A DNA stretch of 64,000 nt from Burkholderia sp. BCC1644 (GCF_902833225.1 NZ_CADFEI010000002.1:186001-250000), one strand, 5' to 3'. Shown: positions 26,218-36,677, counted from the first letter of the stretch. Notes: generated by a model not told the origin, from the sequence alone. Program-made: numbers and translations.

Positions 26218-27669
26218 ATGTCCGCCCCGGTCTCCAACGTCCGCCCTGCTCCGGATACGGTACTCGTCGATATCGTCGACTACGTGCTGAACGCCGGCAT
26301 CGACAGCGCGCTCGCGCTGGAGACGGCGCGTCATTGCCTGATCGACACGCTCGGATGTGGACTCGAGGCGCTGTCCTACCCTGCCTGCACCAAGCTGCTC
26401 GGCCCCGTCGTGCCCGGCACGATCGTGCCGAACGGCGCGAAGGTGCCCGGCACGTCCTTCCAGCTCGATCCCGTGCAGGCCGCGTTCGGCATCGGCGCGA
26501 TGATCCGCTGGCTGGACTTCAACGACACCTGGCTCGCCGCCGAATGGGGTCATCCGTCCGATAATCTCGGCGGGATCCTGGCGACGGCCGACTGGCTCTC
26601 CCGCACGGCCGTCGCGGCCGGCCGGAAGCCGCTCCCGATGCGCGACGTGCTGGTCGCGATGATCCAGGCCCATGAGATCCAGGGCTGCCTCGCACTCGAG
26701 AATTCATTCAACGCGGTCGGGCTCGACCACGTGCTGCTCGTGAAGGTCGCGTCGACGGCCGTCGTCGGCCGGCTGCTCGGGCTCACGCGCGACGAGCTGA
26801 TCAACGCGGTATCCAACGCGTTCGTCGACGGCCAGGCGCTGCGCACCTACCGCCACGCGCCCAACACGGGTTCGCGCAAGTCGTGGGCGGCCGGCGATGC
26901 AACTTCCCGCGCGGTGCGCCTCGCGCTGATCGCGAAAACGGGTGAAATGGGCTACCCGTCGGCGCTCACCGCGAAGACCTGGGGCTTCTACGACGTGCTG
27001 TTCGACGGCAAGCCGTTCCGCTTCCAGCGCCCGTACGGCACGTACGTGATGGAAAACGTGCTGTTCAAGATCGCGTTCCCCGCCGAATTCCATGCGCAGA
27101 CGGCCGCCGAGGCCGCGCTGCAGCTGCACGCGCAGCTCGCCGCCGCCGGCCGCACGACCGACGACATCAGCAAGATCACGATCCGCACGCATGCGGCCGC
27201 GATCCGCATCATCGACAAGCAGGGCCCGCTCGCCAATCCGGCCGACCGCGACCACTGCATCCAGTACATGGTCGCCGTGCCGCTGCTGTTCGGCCGGCTG
27301 ACCGCGGCCGACTACGAAGATTCGGCCGCCGCCGATCCCCGCATCGACGCGCTGCGCGCGAAGACCGCATGCGTCGAGGATCCGCAGTTCACGAAGGATT
27401 ACCACGACCCGGACAAGCGCTCGATCGCGAATGCACTGACGATCGAGTTCACGGACGGATCGAAGCTTGCCGAAGTGGCGGTCGAATACCCGCTCGGCCA
27501 TCGGCGGCGCCGCACCGACGGCATCCCGCTCCTGGTCGAGAAGTTCCGGACCAACCTCGCCCGCCGCTTCCCGGCAAAGCAGCAACAAGCGATTCTCGAC
27601 GTGTCGCTGGACCAGGCAAAGCTCGAAGCGATGCCGGTCGATGAGTACGTCGACTTGTATGTGATATAG
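26218..27669 (+). CDS. prpD: MmgE/PrpD family protein (2-methylcitrate dehydratase-like)
   Basis: 483 residues of the MmgE/PrpD family, which dehydrates 2-methylcitrate to cis-methylaconitate in propionate catabolism. Family segments are [66 protein letters not shown] split over a loop, and [18 protein letters not shown] near the end. No prpB or prpC is next to it; instead acnA follows 52 bases later. It may therefore serve a citrate-like substrate or pair with AcnA as an alternative methylcitrate route. The start ATG 26218 is 23 bases after the previous stop. Confidence 0.9.
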   Translation: MSAPVSNVRPAPDTVLVDIVDYVLNAGIDSALALETARHCLIDTLGCGLEALSYPACTKLLGPVVPGTIVPNGAKVPGTSFQLDPVQAAFGIGAMIRWLDFNDTWLAAEWGHPSDNLGGILATADWLSRTAVAAGRKPLPMRDVLVAMIQAHEIQGCLALENSFNAVGLDHVLLVKVASTAVVGRLLGLTRDELINAVSNAFVDGQALRTYRHAPNTGSRKSWAAGDATSRAVRLALIAKTGEMGYPSALTAKTWGFYDVLFDGKPFRFQRPYGTYVMENVLFKIAFPAEFHAQTAAEAALQLHAQLAAAGRTTDDISKITIRTHAAAIRIIDKQGPLANPADRDHCIQYMVAVPLLFGRLTAADYEDSAAADPRIDALRAKTACVEDPQFTKDYHDPDKRSIANALTIEFTDGSKLAEVAVEYPLGHRRRRTDGIPLLVEKFRTNLARRFPAKQQQAILDVSLDQAKLEAMPVDEYVDLYVI

Positions 27670-27721
27670 CCGTCATCTACAGGACTCTTTGTTTCCTAGC
27701 CTTAAACCCAGGAAAATCACC

Positions 27722-30439
27722 ATGGCCCACAATCTCCACAAGACCCTCAAGGAATTCGACAGCGGTTCCGGCAAAGGCAAGTTCTACTCGCTGCCGCAGC
27801 TCGGCAAGGAACTGAAGACGAAGATCGAACGCCTGCCGGTGTCGATCCGTATCGTGCTCGAGTCCGTGCTGCGCAACTACGACGGCAAGAAAATCACCGA
27901 AGAGCACATCGAGCAGCTCGCGAACTGGAAGCCGACGGCGAAGCGCGTCGACGAGATTCCGTTCGTCGTGTCGCGCGTCGTGCTGCAGGACTTCACGGGC
28001 GTGCCGCTGCTCGCCGACATCGCGGCCATGCGCGGCGTTGCCGAGCGCACGGGCAAGAACCCGAAGAAGATCGAGCCGCTGGTCCCGGTCGATCTCGTCG
28101 TCGATCACTCGGTCCAGATCGACTACTTCCGCCAGAAGGACGCGCTCGACCTGAACATGAAACTGGAATTCCAGCGCAACAACGAGCGCTACCAGTTCAT
28201 GAAGTGGGGCATGCAGGCCTTCGACACGTTCAAGGTCGTGCCGCCGGGCGTCGGCATCGTCCACCAGGTGAACCTCGAATACCTCGCGCGCGGCGTCCAC
28301 AAGAAGGCGGACGGCGGCGACACCGTGTACTACCCGGACACCCTCGTCGGCACGGACAGCCACACGACGATGATCAACGGCATCGGCGTGGTCGGCTGGG
28401 GCGTGGGCGGCATCGAGGCGGAAGCCGGCATGCTCGGCCAGCCGGTGTACTTCCTGACGCCGGACGTCGTCGGCGTCGAGCTGAAGGGCAAGCTGCGCGA
28501 AGGCGTGACGGCTACCGACCTGGTGCTGACGATCACCGAAATGCTGCGCAAGGAGAAGGTCGTCGGCAAGTTCGTCGAGTTCTTTGGCGTTGGCACGAAG
28601 TCGCTGTCGCTGCCGGACCGCGCGACGATCGGCAACATGGCGCCGGAATACGGCGCGACGATGGGCTTCTTCCCGGTCGACGAAAAGACGATCGACTACT
28701 TCGAAGGCACGGGCCGCACGAAGGCGGAAATCGCCGCGTTCGAAAATTACTTCAAGGCACAGAAGCTGTTCGGCATCCCGAAGGCCGGCGACATCGACTA
28801 CACGAAGGTCGTGACGCTGGATCTCGCGACGGTCGCCCCGTCGCTGGCCGGCCCGAAGCGCCCGCAGGACCGCATCGAGATCGGCAACGTCAAGTCGACG
28901 TTCACCGACCTGTTCTCGAAGCCGGTCGCGGAAAACGGCTTCGCGAAGAAGGCGGACGACCTGAACACGCAGTACACGACGAGCAACAACGTCGACGTGA
29001 AGAACGGCGACGTGCTGATCGCCGCGATCACGTCGTGCACGAACACGTCGAACCCGAGCGTGCTGCTGGCCGCCGGCCTGCTCGCGAAGAAGGCCGTCGA
29101 AGCCGGCCTCACGGTCGATCCGAAGATCAAGACCTCGCTCGCGCCGGGATCGCGCATCGTCACCGAGTACCTGACGAAGACGGGCCTGCTGCCCTACCTG
29201 TCGAAGCTCGGCTTCGAAGTCGCGGCCTACGGCTGCACGACCTGTATCGGCAACGCGGGCGACCTCACGCCGGAACTGAACGAAGCGATCACGAAGAACG
29301 ACATCGTCGCGGCAGCCGTGCTGTCGGGCAACCGTAACTTCGAAGCGCGTATCCACCCGAACATCCGCGCGAACTTCCTCGCGTCGCCGCCGCTGGTCGT
29401 CGCGTACGCGATCGCCGGCAACATCACGCGCGACCTGATGACGGAACCGGTCGGCAAGGGCAAGGGCGGCCGCGACATCTACCTCGGCGACATCTGGCCG
29501 ACGAGCGACGAAATCCACGCGCTGCTCAAGTTCGCGCTCGATCCGAAGAAGTTCGAGGACAACTACTCGAAGCTGACCAAGAAGGGCGACCTCTGGAGCA
29601 AGATCGAGGGCGAATCGGGCCAGGTCTACGACTGGCCGAAGTCGACGTACATCGCCGAGCCGCCGTTCTTCGGCAACGACTTCTCGATGGAGCCGGCTGC
29701 GTCGATCCCGACGGTCAAGGGCGCGCGCGCACTGGGCATCTTCGGTGACTCGGTCACGACCGACCACATCAGCCCGGCAGGCTCGATCAAGGAAGACTCG
29801 CCGGCAGGCAAGTGGCTGAAGGAAAACGGCGTGCAGAAGGCCGACTTCAACAGCTACGGCTCGCGCCGCGGCAACCACGACGTGATGATGCGCGGCACGT
29901 TCGCGAACGTCCGGATCAAGAACCTGATGATCCCGGCGAAGGCAGACGGCTCGCGCGTCGAAGGCGGCCTGACGATCCACCAGCCGAGCGGCGAACAGCA
30001 ATCGATCTACGACGCGGCGATGCAGTACGTCGGCGCCGATACGCCGACCGTCGTGTTCGCGGGTGAAGAGTACGGCACGGGTTCGTCGCGCGACTGGGCC
30101 GCGAAGGGCACGCAACTGCTCGGCGTGAAGGCCGTGATCGCACGCAGCTTCGAGCGGATCCACCGCTCGAACCTGGTCGGCATGGGCGTGCTGCCGCTGC
30201 AGTTCAAGGGCTCGGACAGCATCCAGTCGCTCGGCATCACCGGTGAAGAGACGTACGACATCGAAGGCCTCGGCGACGACTTCAAGCCGCAGCAGGACGT
30301 CACGCTCGTGATCAACCGCAAGAACGGCGAAACGCAGCGCGTGCAGGTGCTGCTGCGCATCGACACGCCGATCGAAGTCGACTACTACAAGCACGGCGGT
30401 ATCCTGCCGTTCGTGCTGCGCTCGCTGCTCGCAGCGTAA
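27722..30439 (+). CDS. acnA: aconitate hydratase A
   Basis: 905 residues, the normal AcnA/IRP-type length. It interconverts citrate and isocitrate. The [4Fe-4S] ligands are Cys439 in [12 protein letters not shown] and Cys505/Cys508 in YGCTTCIGN. The substrate segments [19 protein letters not shown] and [16 protein letters not shown] are intact. It follows the PrpD-family gene by 52 bases and is closed by a strong terminator. AcnA can also hydrate methylaconitate-type intermediates in some bacteria, which would link it to its neighbour. Confidence 0.98.
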   Translation: MAHNLHKTLKEFDSGSGKGKFYSLPQLGKELKTKIERLPVSIRIVLESVLRNYDGKKITEEHIEQLANWKPTAKRVDEIPFVVSRVVLQDFTGVPLLADIAAMRGVAERTGKNPKKIEPLVPVDLVVDHSVQIDYFRQKDALDLNMKLEFQRNNERYQFMKWGMQAFDTFKVVPPGVGIVHQVNLEYLARGVHKKADGGDTVYYPDTLVGTDSHTTMINGIGVVGWGVGGIEAEAGMLGQPVYFLTPDVVGVELKGKLREGVTATDLVLTITEMLRKEKVVGKFVEFFGVGTKSLSLPDRATIGNMAPEYGATMGFFPVDEKTIDYFEGTGRTKAEIAAFENYFKAQKLFGIPKAGDIDYTKVVTLDLATVAPSLAGPKRPQDRIEIGNVKSTFTDLFSKPVAENGFAKKADDLNTQYTTSNNVDVKNGDVLIAAITSCTNTSNPSVLLAAGLLAKKAVEAGLTVDPKIKTSLAPGSRIVTEYLTKTGLLPYLSKLGFEVAAYGCTTCIGNAGDLTPELNEAITKNDIVAAAVLSGNRNFEARIHPNIRANFLASPPLVVAYAIAGNITRDLMTEPVGKGKGGRDIYLGDIWPTSDEIHALLKFALDPKKFEDNYSKLTKKGDLWSKIEGESGQVYDWPKSTYIAEPPFFGNDFSMEPAASIPTVKGARALGIFGDSVTTDHISPAGSIKEDSPAGKWLKENGVQKADFNSYGSRRGNHDVMMRGTFANVRIKNLMIPAKADGSRVEGGLTIHQPSGEQQSIYDAAMQYVGADTPTVVFAGEEYGTGSSRDWAAKGTQLLGVKAVIARSFERIHRSNLVGMGVLPLQFKGSDSIQSLGITGEETYDIEGLGDDFKPQQDVTLVINRKNGETQRVQVLLRIDTPIEVDYYKHGGILPFVLRSLLAA

Positions 30440-30497
30440 GCGCGCGGCTTTTGCAGGTGCCGCAGCCGCCTCGCGGGCGGTTGCGGCCGATTTGGAT

Positions 30498-30524
30498 GCC
30501 CGACCTCGTGTCGGGCTTTTTTTT
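30498..30524 (+). terminator. Rho-independent terminator after acnA
   Basis: GCCCGAC and GTCGGGC pair around a five-base loop and are followed by eight T. A second GC hairpin (30459-30487) lies just upstream, so the end of the mdh-acnA transcript has a double stem. Confidence 0.92.
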
Positions 30525-30543
30525 GCCTGCGCGTTACGTCGCC

Positions 30544-30972
30544 CTACGCCGCCTTCTCGCCGCGCGCCTTCGCCGCCCCTCGCGCGTTCTTCTTCAGATG
30601 CGTGCGGTTGTATTCGATCGCCGCGCGCACGAGCGCCTTCAGCGCCCGCTTGTCGATCCGGTCGCCTTCGAAGAAATCGATCGCGCGTCGCGCATTGCCG
30701 TCGAGGCCGTCGTTGAACAGCTTGTCGGGATCGGGAAGCTGCGCGCCGTGCATGAAGGTCACTTTCACCTTGCCCTTGTGCGCGTTCGCCACCGCGATCA
30801 TCCCGTCGCATGACCAGACGGGGCTGCCCATCCATTTCCATTCCTCGACGATGCCCGCTTGCGCAGCGAGGATCGTCTGGCGCAGGTCGTCGAACGTCTT
30901 GCCGCGCCAGTCGGCAATACCTGCAATCAGCGCATCGATGCGCTCCGACGGCGTGAGGTCCGTTGTGCTCAT
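30544..30972 (-). CDS. DUF1801 domain protein
   Basis: 142 residues with the DUF1801 (YdhG-like) pattern: TFDDLRQTILAAQAGIVEEWKWMGSPVWSCDGMIAVANAHKGKV, in parts. The family has a small alpha/beta fold of unknown biochemical role and commonly occurs next to SRPBCC and ArsR genes, as here. The C-terminus is Lys/Arg/Ala rich. Its start overlaps the SRPBCC stop (ATGA), so it is translationally coupled to that gene. Confidence 0.88.
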   Translation of the reverse strand: MSTTDLTPSERIDALIAGIADWRGKTFDDLRQTILAAQAGIVEEWKWMGSPVWSCDGMIAVANAHKGKVKVTFMHGAQLPDPDKLFNDGLDGNARRAIDFFEGDRIDKRALKALVRAAIEYNRTHLKKNARGAAKARGEKAA

Positions 30973-31403
30973 GCGCGGGCCTCCGTGCCTTCATCGGGGC
31001 GCGCCAGCACCTGCTCGAGCGACTCGAAGAACCGTACCCAGCCATGCTGCGCACCGCGGTACGCCTGTTCCTGATCCGCGCGGAAGCCAACCTGCTCCAT
31101 CCGCAGGTGCGTGCCGGCCGGCGTCGGCGTGAGCGTCCACGTGACGACGCTCTCCAGGCCATACGCGGCCCACGTGTACGACAGCGTGCGCGGCGGCTCG
31201 ATCGCCAGCACCGTGCAGTCGACCGAGCCCCAGTCCGCGCGGAAGCTGAAGGCACGGCCCGCGACGGGCTCGAAGTCGCTCTTCATCAGCCATGCCTCGA
31301 TCAGGTGCGGTTGCGTGAGCGCGCGCCAGATCTTCTCCGGCGGATGGGACAGGTCCCGTTCGACGACGACGGAGCGCGTTTCGTTAGTGGCTTGGTTCAT
31401 CAC
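30969..31403 (-). CDS. SRPBCC (AHSA1-type START domain) protein
   Basis: 144 residues of the activator-of-Hsp90-ATPase-like SRPBCC fold: VVVERDLSHPPEKIWRALTQPHLIEAWLM at the start and GWVRFFESLEQVLA at the end. These proteins bind hydrophobic ligands in a deep pocket; the ligand is unknown. It overlaps the ArsR gene upstream and the DUF1801 gene downstream by four bases each, forming a tightly coupled operon. Confidence 0.92.
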   Translation of the reverse strand: MMNQATNETRSVVVERDLSHPPEKIWRALTQPHLIEAWLMKSDFEPVAGRAFSFRADWGSVDCTVLAIEPPRTLSYTWAAYGLESVVTWTLTPTPAGTHLRMEQVGFRADQEQAYRGAQHGWVRFFESLEQVLARPDEGTEARA

Positions 31404-31723
31404 TGATCCATCCTTTTGAGCAGATCTTCGAGGGCATCGAACCGGTTCTGCCAGAAGCCTGCCATCTGGCTCGTCCAGTCGATCAGCGGGGCCAGCGCTT
31501 GCGGCTGTGCGCTGTAGTGCGTCTGCCGGCCTTCGTGACGGTCATTCACGAGCCCGGCCTGCTTCAGTACGCCGAGATGCTTCGACACGGCCGGCTGCGA
31601 GACGCCCGCATGGGCCGTCAGCGCGGCAACCGTCAGCTCGCCGTCCGCGCACAGCCGCTCGAAGAGCGCGCGGCGCGTCGGATCGGCAAGCGTCCTGAAA
31701 AGCATGTCGTGAGCGTTCTGCAT
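31400..31723 (-). CDS. ArsR-family repressor
   Basis: 107 residues. The winged HTH reads LFRTLADPTRRALFERL, ELTVAALTAHAGVSQPAVSKHLGVLKQAGLV. There are no cysteines of a metal site, so it is not a metal sensor of the classical type. ATG 31723 is chosen: GGA sits seven bases upstream, and a perfect inverted repeat lies just before it. A longer in-frame version would read through that operator. First gene of arsR-SRPBCC-DUF1801. Confidence 0.93.
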   Translation of the reverse strand: MQNAHDMLFRTLADPTRRALFERLCADGELTVAALTAHAGVSQPAVSKHLGVLKQAGLVNDRHEGRQTHYSAQPQALAPLIDWTSQMAGFWQNRFDALEDLLKRMDQ

Positions 31724-31732
31724 GTCGTCCAA

Positions 31733-31758
31733 AATCCATAACCCGTTGGTTATGGATT
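31733..31758. promoter_or_regulatory. 11-base perfect inverted repeat, ArsR operator
   Basis: AATCCATAACC and GGTTATGGATT, perfect over 11 bases around a four-base spacer. The core ATAACC-N4-GGTTAT has the shape of known ArsR-family sites. It ends 10 bases before the arsR start, so bound protein would block the operon and perhaps a rightward transcript. Confidence 0.8.
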
Positions 31759-32371
31759 GAAGGATATCTCCTGAACGGCGCGCGTCAAGGCGGAATTTCA
31801 TGGACGGTATCGTCCGATCCTGAGCGGTAAAGGTGTGCGTCGCGCCGGCTCGCGCCCGCCACGGAATTCGAGCATTCCCTCTAATCCACAATCGCGACAC
31901 GCGATCCGAAAGCCGCCTGCAAGACTGCCCGGTGGGCCGTTCCACAGTTCGGGAAACGCTTGCGTTTGACCGGCCCCTTTTTTGTGCACGCGCGGATCCG
32001 TTCCTGCCGCATCGCTTCGTTTGACCACATAGTGCGACTCGGTGCGCGGCAACGGACACGCAAACGCCACGCATTCGCGCGTCCTTCCGCTCCGCGATCG
32101 CGCGCGTTTCGACGTCGCGACGATCAACTCGTGCGTACCAACGTCACGCGTTGCCACGCCGTCGTGCCACGAACCGGTTCCGTTCGCCGCGCGCGACATC
32201 GCAGGCGTGTCCGGCACCACGCCTGCATCGGCACGCGTCGATGTCAGAACTGACAGCTGTGGAAACTGGCAGCTACCCGAACGACATCGACGCCCTACGC
32301 TCGTCACCGCTCGCGGCCCCACAAGGGCCGGGGGTTCCAGTAACGTCGCCTCTCCTAAAAAAGGACTCCCG
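31759..32371 (+). other. 613-base gap with a possible short transcript
   Basis: No credible protein gene. At 31934-31983 there is a terminator-like structure on the plus strand: GGGCCG (31934-31939) pairs with CGGCCC (31971-31976) around an inner hairpin AAACGC-TT-GCGTTT (31954-31967), followed by six T at 31978-31983. It could end a short RNA read right from the ArsR operator region, or act in the leader of the protease gene at 32372. The rest shows no repeat or gene. Confidence 0.4.
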
Positions 32372-34105
32372 ATGAAAAGGAATGCCTGGTTCGCCCTGCC
32401 CCTTCCGTCGCCCCGCCGCCTGGCGTGCGTGGCACCGTTCGTGTTCGCTGCCGCTGCGGCGAATGCGACGACGGATTGGGTCGATACCCATACGAAGGCC
32501 TTTCTGACCGGCCCGCAGTTGATGGCACGCAGTGCGGCGCCATCGCTCGAACTGGCAGCCGGTGAAACGACCAACGTCGTCGTCAGCCTGAAGCTGCGCA
32601 ATGCGGCGCAACTCAAGCAACTGGCGCGCGACGTGAACCGGCCCGGCAGCGCGCATTACCGTCATTACCTGACGCACGAGCAGTTCCTCGCCAACTACGC
32701 ACCGACCGATGCGCAGGTGAAGTCGGTCGTCGACTATCTGCACAAGAGCGGCTTCGTGAACGTCGAAGTCGCGCCGAACCGCCTGCTGGTCTCTGCAAGC
32801 GGCACGGCCGGCACCGTGAAGACCGCGTTCAACACGTCGCTCGTGCATTTCGAATACGCGGGCCGCTCGGGCTTCGCGAACGCATCGACTGCACAGGTCC
32901 CGAGCGCGCTCGGCAACGTCGTCGGCTCGGTGCTCGGGCTGCAGAGCGTCGCGCGTGCGCATCCGATGCTGCGCATCGGCAACGTGGCGAAGCCGCAGGC
33001 GCTCGCGGCCGGCACGGCGACGGGCCACTATCCGAAGGAATTCCCGGGCCTCTACAACGCGACCGGCGTGCCGACCGCGGCCGGCGTGACCGTCGGCATC
33101 ATCACGATCGGCGGCGTGTCGCAGACGCTGCAGGACCTGAAGCAGTTCACGTCGAGCAACGGTTACGGCACGGTCTCGACGCAAACCGTCAAGACCAACG
33201 GTTCGGGCGGCAGCTACACCGACGACCAGGACGGCCAGGGCGAATGGGATCTCGACAGCCAGTCGATCGTCGGCTCGGCCGGCGGCCAGGTCGGCAAGCT
33301 CGTGTTCTACATGGCCGACCTCAACGCAAGCGGCAACACGGGCCTCACGCAGGCGTTCAACCGCGCGGTGTCGGACAACACCGCGAAGGTGATCAACGTG
33401 TCGCTCGGCTGGTGCGAAACCGACGCGAACGCGGACGGCACGATCGACGCCGAGGAGCAGATCTTCACGACGGCAGCCGCCCAGGGCCAGACGTTCTCGG
33501 TATCGTCGGGCGACGAAGGCGTGTACGAGTGCAACAACCGCGGCTATCCGGACGGCGCGAACTACACGGTGTCGTGGCCGGCCGCGTCGCCGCACGTGCT
33601 CGCGATCGGCGGCACGACGCTCTACACGACGTCGGCAGGCGCGTTCTCGAACGAAACGGTATGGAACGAAGGCCTCGACGGCAACGGCAAGCTGTGGGCG
33701 ACGGGCGGCGGCGTCAGCACGATCCTGCCGGCGCCGTCGTGGCAATCGGGCAGCAACCGCCAGTTGCCGGACGTGTCGTTCGACGCCGCGCAAAGCACCG
33801 GCGCGTACATCTACAACTACGGCCAGTTGCAGCAGATCGGCGGCACCAGCCTCGCCGCGCCGATCTTCACGGGCTTCTGGGCGCGCCTGCTCGCGGCGAA
33901 CGGCACGGGCCTCGGCTTCCCGGCCGGCAACTTCTATGCGGACATTCCGTCGAACCCGTCGCTCGTGCGCTATGACGTCGTGTCGGGCAACAACGGATAT
34001 CAGGGGTATGGCTATACCGCCGGCACCGGCTGGGACCTGACGACGGGCTTCGGTAGCCTGAACATCGCGAACCTCAACCAGCTGATCAAGTCGGGCGGGT
34101 TCTGA
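32372..34105 (+). CDS. sedolisin (S53) secreted carboxyl protease
   Basis: 577 residues. Signal peptide MKRNAWFALPLPSPRR... then an Ala-rich core. A pro-kumamolisin-type propeptide follows (about residues 50-205; SAHYRHYLTHEQFLANYAP is its typical motif), then the catalytic domain. The S53 residues are visible: Glu291 and Asp295 in GQGEWDLDSQ, oxyanion Asp381 in SSGDEGVYEC, and nucleophile Ser493 in GGTSLAAP. The C-terminal calcium-site region TGWDLTTGFGS is present. Active in acid, exported and self-processed. AAGGA seven bases before ATG 32372 fixes the start. Monocistronic. Confidence 0.93.
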   Translation: MKRNAWFALPLPSPRRLACVAPFVFAAAAANATTDWVDTHTKAFLTGPQLMARSAAPSLELAAGETTNVVVSLKLRNAAQLKQLARDVNRPGSAHYRHYLTHEQFLANYAPTDAQVKSVVDYLHKSGFVNVEVAPNRLLVSASGTAGTVKTAFNTSLVHFEYAGRSGFANASTAQVPSALGNVVGSVLGLQSVARAHPMLRIGNVAKPQALAAGTATGHYPKEFPGLYNATGVPTAAGVTVGIITIGGVSQTLQDLKQFTSSNGYGTVSTQTVKTNGSGGSYTDDQDGQGEWDLDSQSIVGSAGGQVGKLVFYMADLNASGNTGLTQAFNRAVSDNTAKVINVSLGWCETDANADGTIDAEEQIFTTAAAQGQTFSVSSGDEGVYECNNRGYPDGANYTVSWPAASPHVLAIGGTTLYTTSAGAFSNETVWNEGLDGNGKLWATGGGVSTILPAPSWQSGSNRQLPDVSFDAAQSTGAYIYNYGQLQQIGGTSLAAPIFTGFWARLLAANGTGLGFPAGNFYADIPSNPSLVRYDVVSGNNGYQGYGYTAGTGWDLTTGFGSLNIANLNQLIKSGGF

Positions 34106-34160
34106 GCGATGCATGAAGGCCGGCGCGCGGCGGCGTTTGCCGCGCGCCGGTTTATAACGC

Positions 34161-35579
34161 CTACTCCACCGCCCGCTCCTTCGCGCGTTCCGGCGCGGCC
34201 GGCACACCCGCGCGATGCGACGGCGCGAACAGCCGCAGCCCGCTCGCGACGCTCGCGGCCCCGGCGAACCCTGCGCCGAGCATCAAGGCAAGCGTCGGCC
34301 CGTGGCGCCCCGCGATCCCGAACGACAGCGCGACCAGCGCCGCGCCCGTCGCCTGCCCGATCAGCCGCGCGGTCGCGATGATCCCGCTCGCACCGCCGCT
34401 GCGCTCGGGCGGCGCACTCGACATCAGCGCCTTCAGGTTCGGCGACTGGAAGAAACCGAAGCCCGCGCCGCACAGCATCATCCGCCAGCCGATGTCGACG
34501 ACGCTCGGCGACACCGGCAGCGCGGCGAGCGACACCATGCCCGCGCTCAGCAACGCGAGCCCGATCGCGCCGAGCAGGCCCGGCGGATAACGATCCGACA
34601 ACCGGCCCGCGATCGGCGCGGCGAACGCGACGATCGCCGACCACGGCGTCATCAGGAAGCCCGTTTCGACCGCGCTGCGATGCAGGACGGTTTCGAAATA
34701 GAACGGCAGCGACACGAACGCGAGCCCCTGCGCGGCGAACGCGCACACGGCCGTCAGCGCGGACAGCGTGAATACGGGCCGGCGAAACAGGTCGACCGGC
34801 AGCATCGGCGCCGGGTGCCCGGCCTGGCGGCGGATCAGCAGCCAGCCGAATGCGAGCGCAACCGCGGCCGATGCGAACACGATCGAAAGCGGCCCGCGCT
34901 GCGCGAATTCGCCGAGCGCGAAGATCAGCGACGCGAACGTGATCACGTTGAACAGCGCGGCGACCGGATCGAACGCATGCTTGCCGCGCGCCGTCTGCGG
35001 TAGCGACGGAATCGCCACGGCGAGCGCAATCACGCCGAGCGGCACGTTCACCGCGAACAGCCACGGCCATGCGGCGACCGACAGGATCAGCGACGCGATC
35101 GTCGGCCCCACCGCGAACGACACGCCGACGACGAGCGCATTGAAGCCGACGCCGCGTCCGAGCCGGTGCGCGGGAAACAGGCCGCGGATCAGCGCGACGT
35201 TGACGCTCATGATCGCGCTCGCGCCGAAGCCCTGCACGATCCGTGCGGCCGTCAGCATCGGCAGCGTCGACGCGAGCGAACAGCCGAGCGAGGCGAGCGT
35301 GAACACCGCAAGCCCGGCGATATACACGCGCTTGTGGCCGACGATGTCGCCGAGCGAGGCGAACGGCAGCAGCGTCGCGACCATCGCGAGCTGGTACGCG
35401 TTGATGATCCACACGGAAGCGGCCGGCGACGCATGCAGGTCGGCGGCGATCGCGGGCAGCGCGGTGTTCGCGATCGCGGTGTCGAGCGTCGCGAGCGCGA
35501 CGGCCAGCAGCACGGCGGACATCGCGCGCCAGTTGACGGCCGGCTCATGGGCGCCGGCGGGGGAAGCGAATTCGGACAA
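34161..35579 (-). CDS. MFS exporter, DHA2 family
   Basis: 472 residues with about 14 membrane segments. LATLDTAIANTALPAIAADL is the classical first-segment motif D of DHA2 drug exporters. WIINAYQLAMVATLLPFASLGDIVGHKRVY is the motif A region and RIVQGFGASAIMSVNVALI motif C. The start is uncertain: I prefer TTG 35579 (giving SEFASPAGAHEP) because the 40 residues before it look non-coding and have no ribosome site; ATG 35699 would give 512 residues. Convergent with the protease gene. Confidence 0.85.
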   Translation of the reverse strand: MSEFASPAGAHEPAVNWRAMSAVLLAVALATLDTAIANTALPAIAADLHASPAASVWIINAYQLAMVATLLPFASLGDIVGHKRVYIAGLAVFTLASLGCSLASTLPMLTAARIVQGFGASAIMSVNVALIRGLFPAHRLGRGVGFNALVVGVSFAVGPTIASLILSVAAWPWLFAVNVPLGVIALAVAIPSLPQTARGKHAFDPVAALFNVITFASLIFALGEFAQRGPLSIVFASAAVALAFGWLLIRRQAGHPAPMLPVDLFRRPVFTLSALTAVCAFAAQGLAFVSLPFYFETVLHRSAVETGFLMTPWSAIVAFAAPIAGRLSDRYPPGLLGAIGLALLSAGMVSLAALPVSPSVVDIGWRMMLCGAGFGFFQSPNLKALMSSAPPERSGGASGIIATARLIGQATGAALVALSFGIAGRHGPTLALMLGAGFAGAASVASGLRLFAPSHRAGVPAAPERAKERAVE

Positions 35580-35794
35580 GATGAGGCTCGGCTGACGAGC
35601 GACGCGTTGCGCCACGTCGCGGATTGGACTCGCGGCGGCGTTCCGGTCGCACCGCACGGAACGCGCGCCGCCGCGCCCCGTATTGTTGCAGAGCCGCATC
35701 GAACGTGCAGGCGACCGCGTCGTCAGTCAGCAGAATGAAAGAAAATGCGCCGCGTGCCCCATGCGCGGCGGCGCATCGTGCCGGACGTGACGGG

Positions 35795-36631
35795 TCAGCT
35801 CACCGCGCGCCGCGCATTGCGCCCGCGCAGCCATTCGAGCGCCAGCAGCAGGCTCGTCGAGAAGATGATCAGGATCGTTGCGAGCGCAGCGATCGTCGGG
35901 CTGATGTTCTCGCGGATACCCGTGAACATCTGGCGCGGCAGCGTCGTCTGGTCCGCGCCCGCGAGGAACAGCGTGACGACCACTTCGTCGAACGACGTCG
36001 CGAACGCAAACAGCGCGCCCGACATCACGCCCGGCGCGATCACCGGCAGCGTCACGCGGAAGAAGGTCGACACCGGGTTCGCGCCGAGCGACAGGCTCGC
36101 ACGCACGAGGTTCTGGTTGAAGCCCTGCAGCGTCGCGGCGACCGTCGTCACGACGAACGGCACGCCGAGCGCCGCGTGCGCGGCGATCAGCCCGGTGTAG
36201 GTGTTCGCGAGCCCGAGCGGCGCGAAGAACAGGTACATGCCGACGCCGACGACGACAACCGGCACGATCATCGGCGACAGCAGCACGGCCATCAGCAACC
36301 CCTTGCCGCGGAAGTCGGCTTTCGTGAGACCGATCGCGGCGAGCGTGCCGAGCACGGTCGCGACGATGGTCGCCGACGGCGCGACGATGAAGCTGTTCTT
36401 CGCGGCCATCCGCCACTCGTCCGACGCGATCAGGTTCTCGTACCAGCGTGTCGAGAAACCCGGAATCGGATAGACGAGGAAGGTGCTCGACGAAAACGAC
36501 AGCGGCACGATCGCGAGCACCGGCAGGATCAGGTACAGCAGCGTCAGCACGACGAGCACGCGCAACGCGACGTACCACGCGCGCTCGACGAACGACATGT
36601 GCGGCGCGAACATCGGCCTGGCGAGTTTCAT
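35795..36631 (-). CDS. ABC transporter permease, PotC-like
   Basis: 278 residues with six membrane segments. The ATPase-coupling EAA loop reads ASLSLGANPVSTFFRVTLPVIAPG (about residues 180-203, in parts). Second permease of a spermidine/putrescine/GABA-type importer; the start MKLARPMFAPHM is preceded by the other permease 46 bases upstream. The substrate is inferred only from family and from the MocR regulator at the end of the cluster. Confidence 0.9.
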   Translation of the reverse strand: MKLARPMFAPHMSFVERAWYVALRVLVVLTLLYLILPVLAIVPLSFSSSTFLVYPIPGFSTRWYENLIASDEWRMAAKNSFIVAPSATIVATVLGTLAAIGLTKADFRGKGLLMAVLLSPMIVPVVVVGVGMYLFFAPLGLANTYTGLIAAHAALGVPFVVTTVAATLQGFNQNLVRASLSLGANPVSTFFRVTLPVIAPGVMSGALFAFATSFDEVVVTLFLAGADQTTLPRQMFTGIRENISPTIAALATILIIFSTSLLLALEWLRGRNARRAVS

Positions 36632-36677
36632 GGTCCGAATCCCCTTCCCGTTTCGTGACGTATTTCTGCCCCGGCGC

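Noticed and set aside
27677..31255. A 1192-codon frame opposite acnA, and similar long frames opposite sdhA and leuC
   Set aside because: They run antisense to genes with clear motifs. Their Arg/Val/Asp-rich composition is the mirror of GC-rich codon use, and they have no family motifs or ribosome sites.
31724..32074. A longer version of the ArsR gene
   Set aside because: It would read through the perfect operator and adds about 117 residues unlike any ArsR protein.
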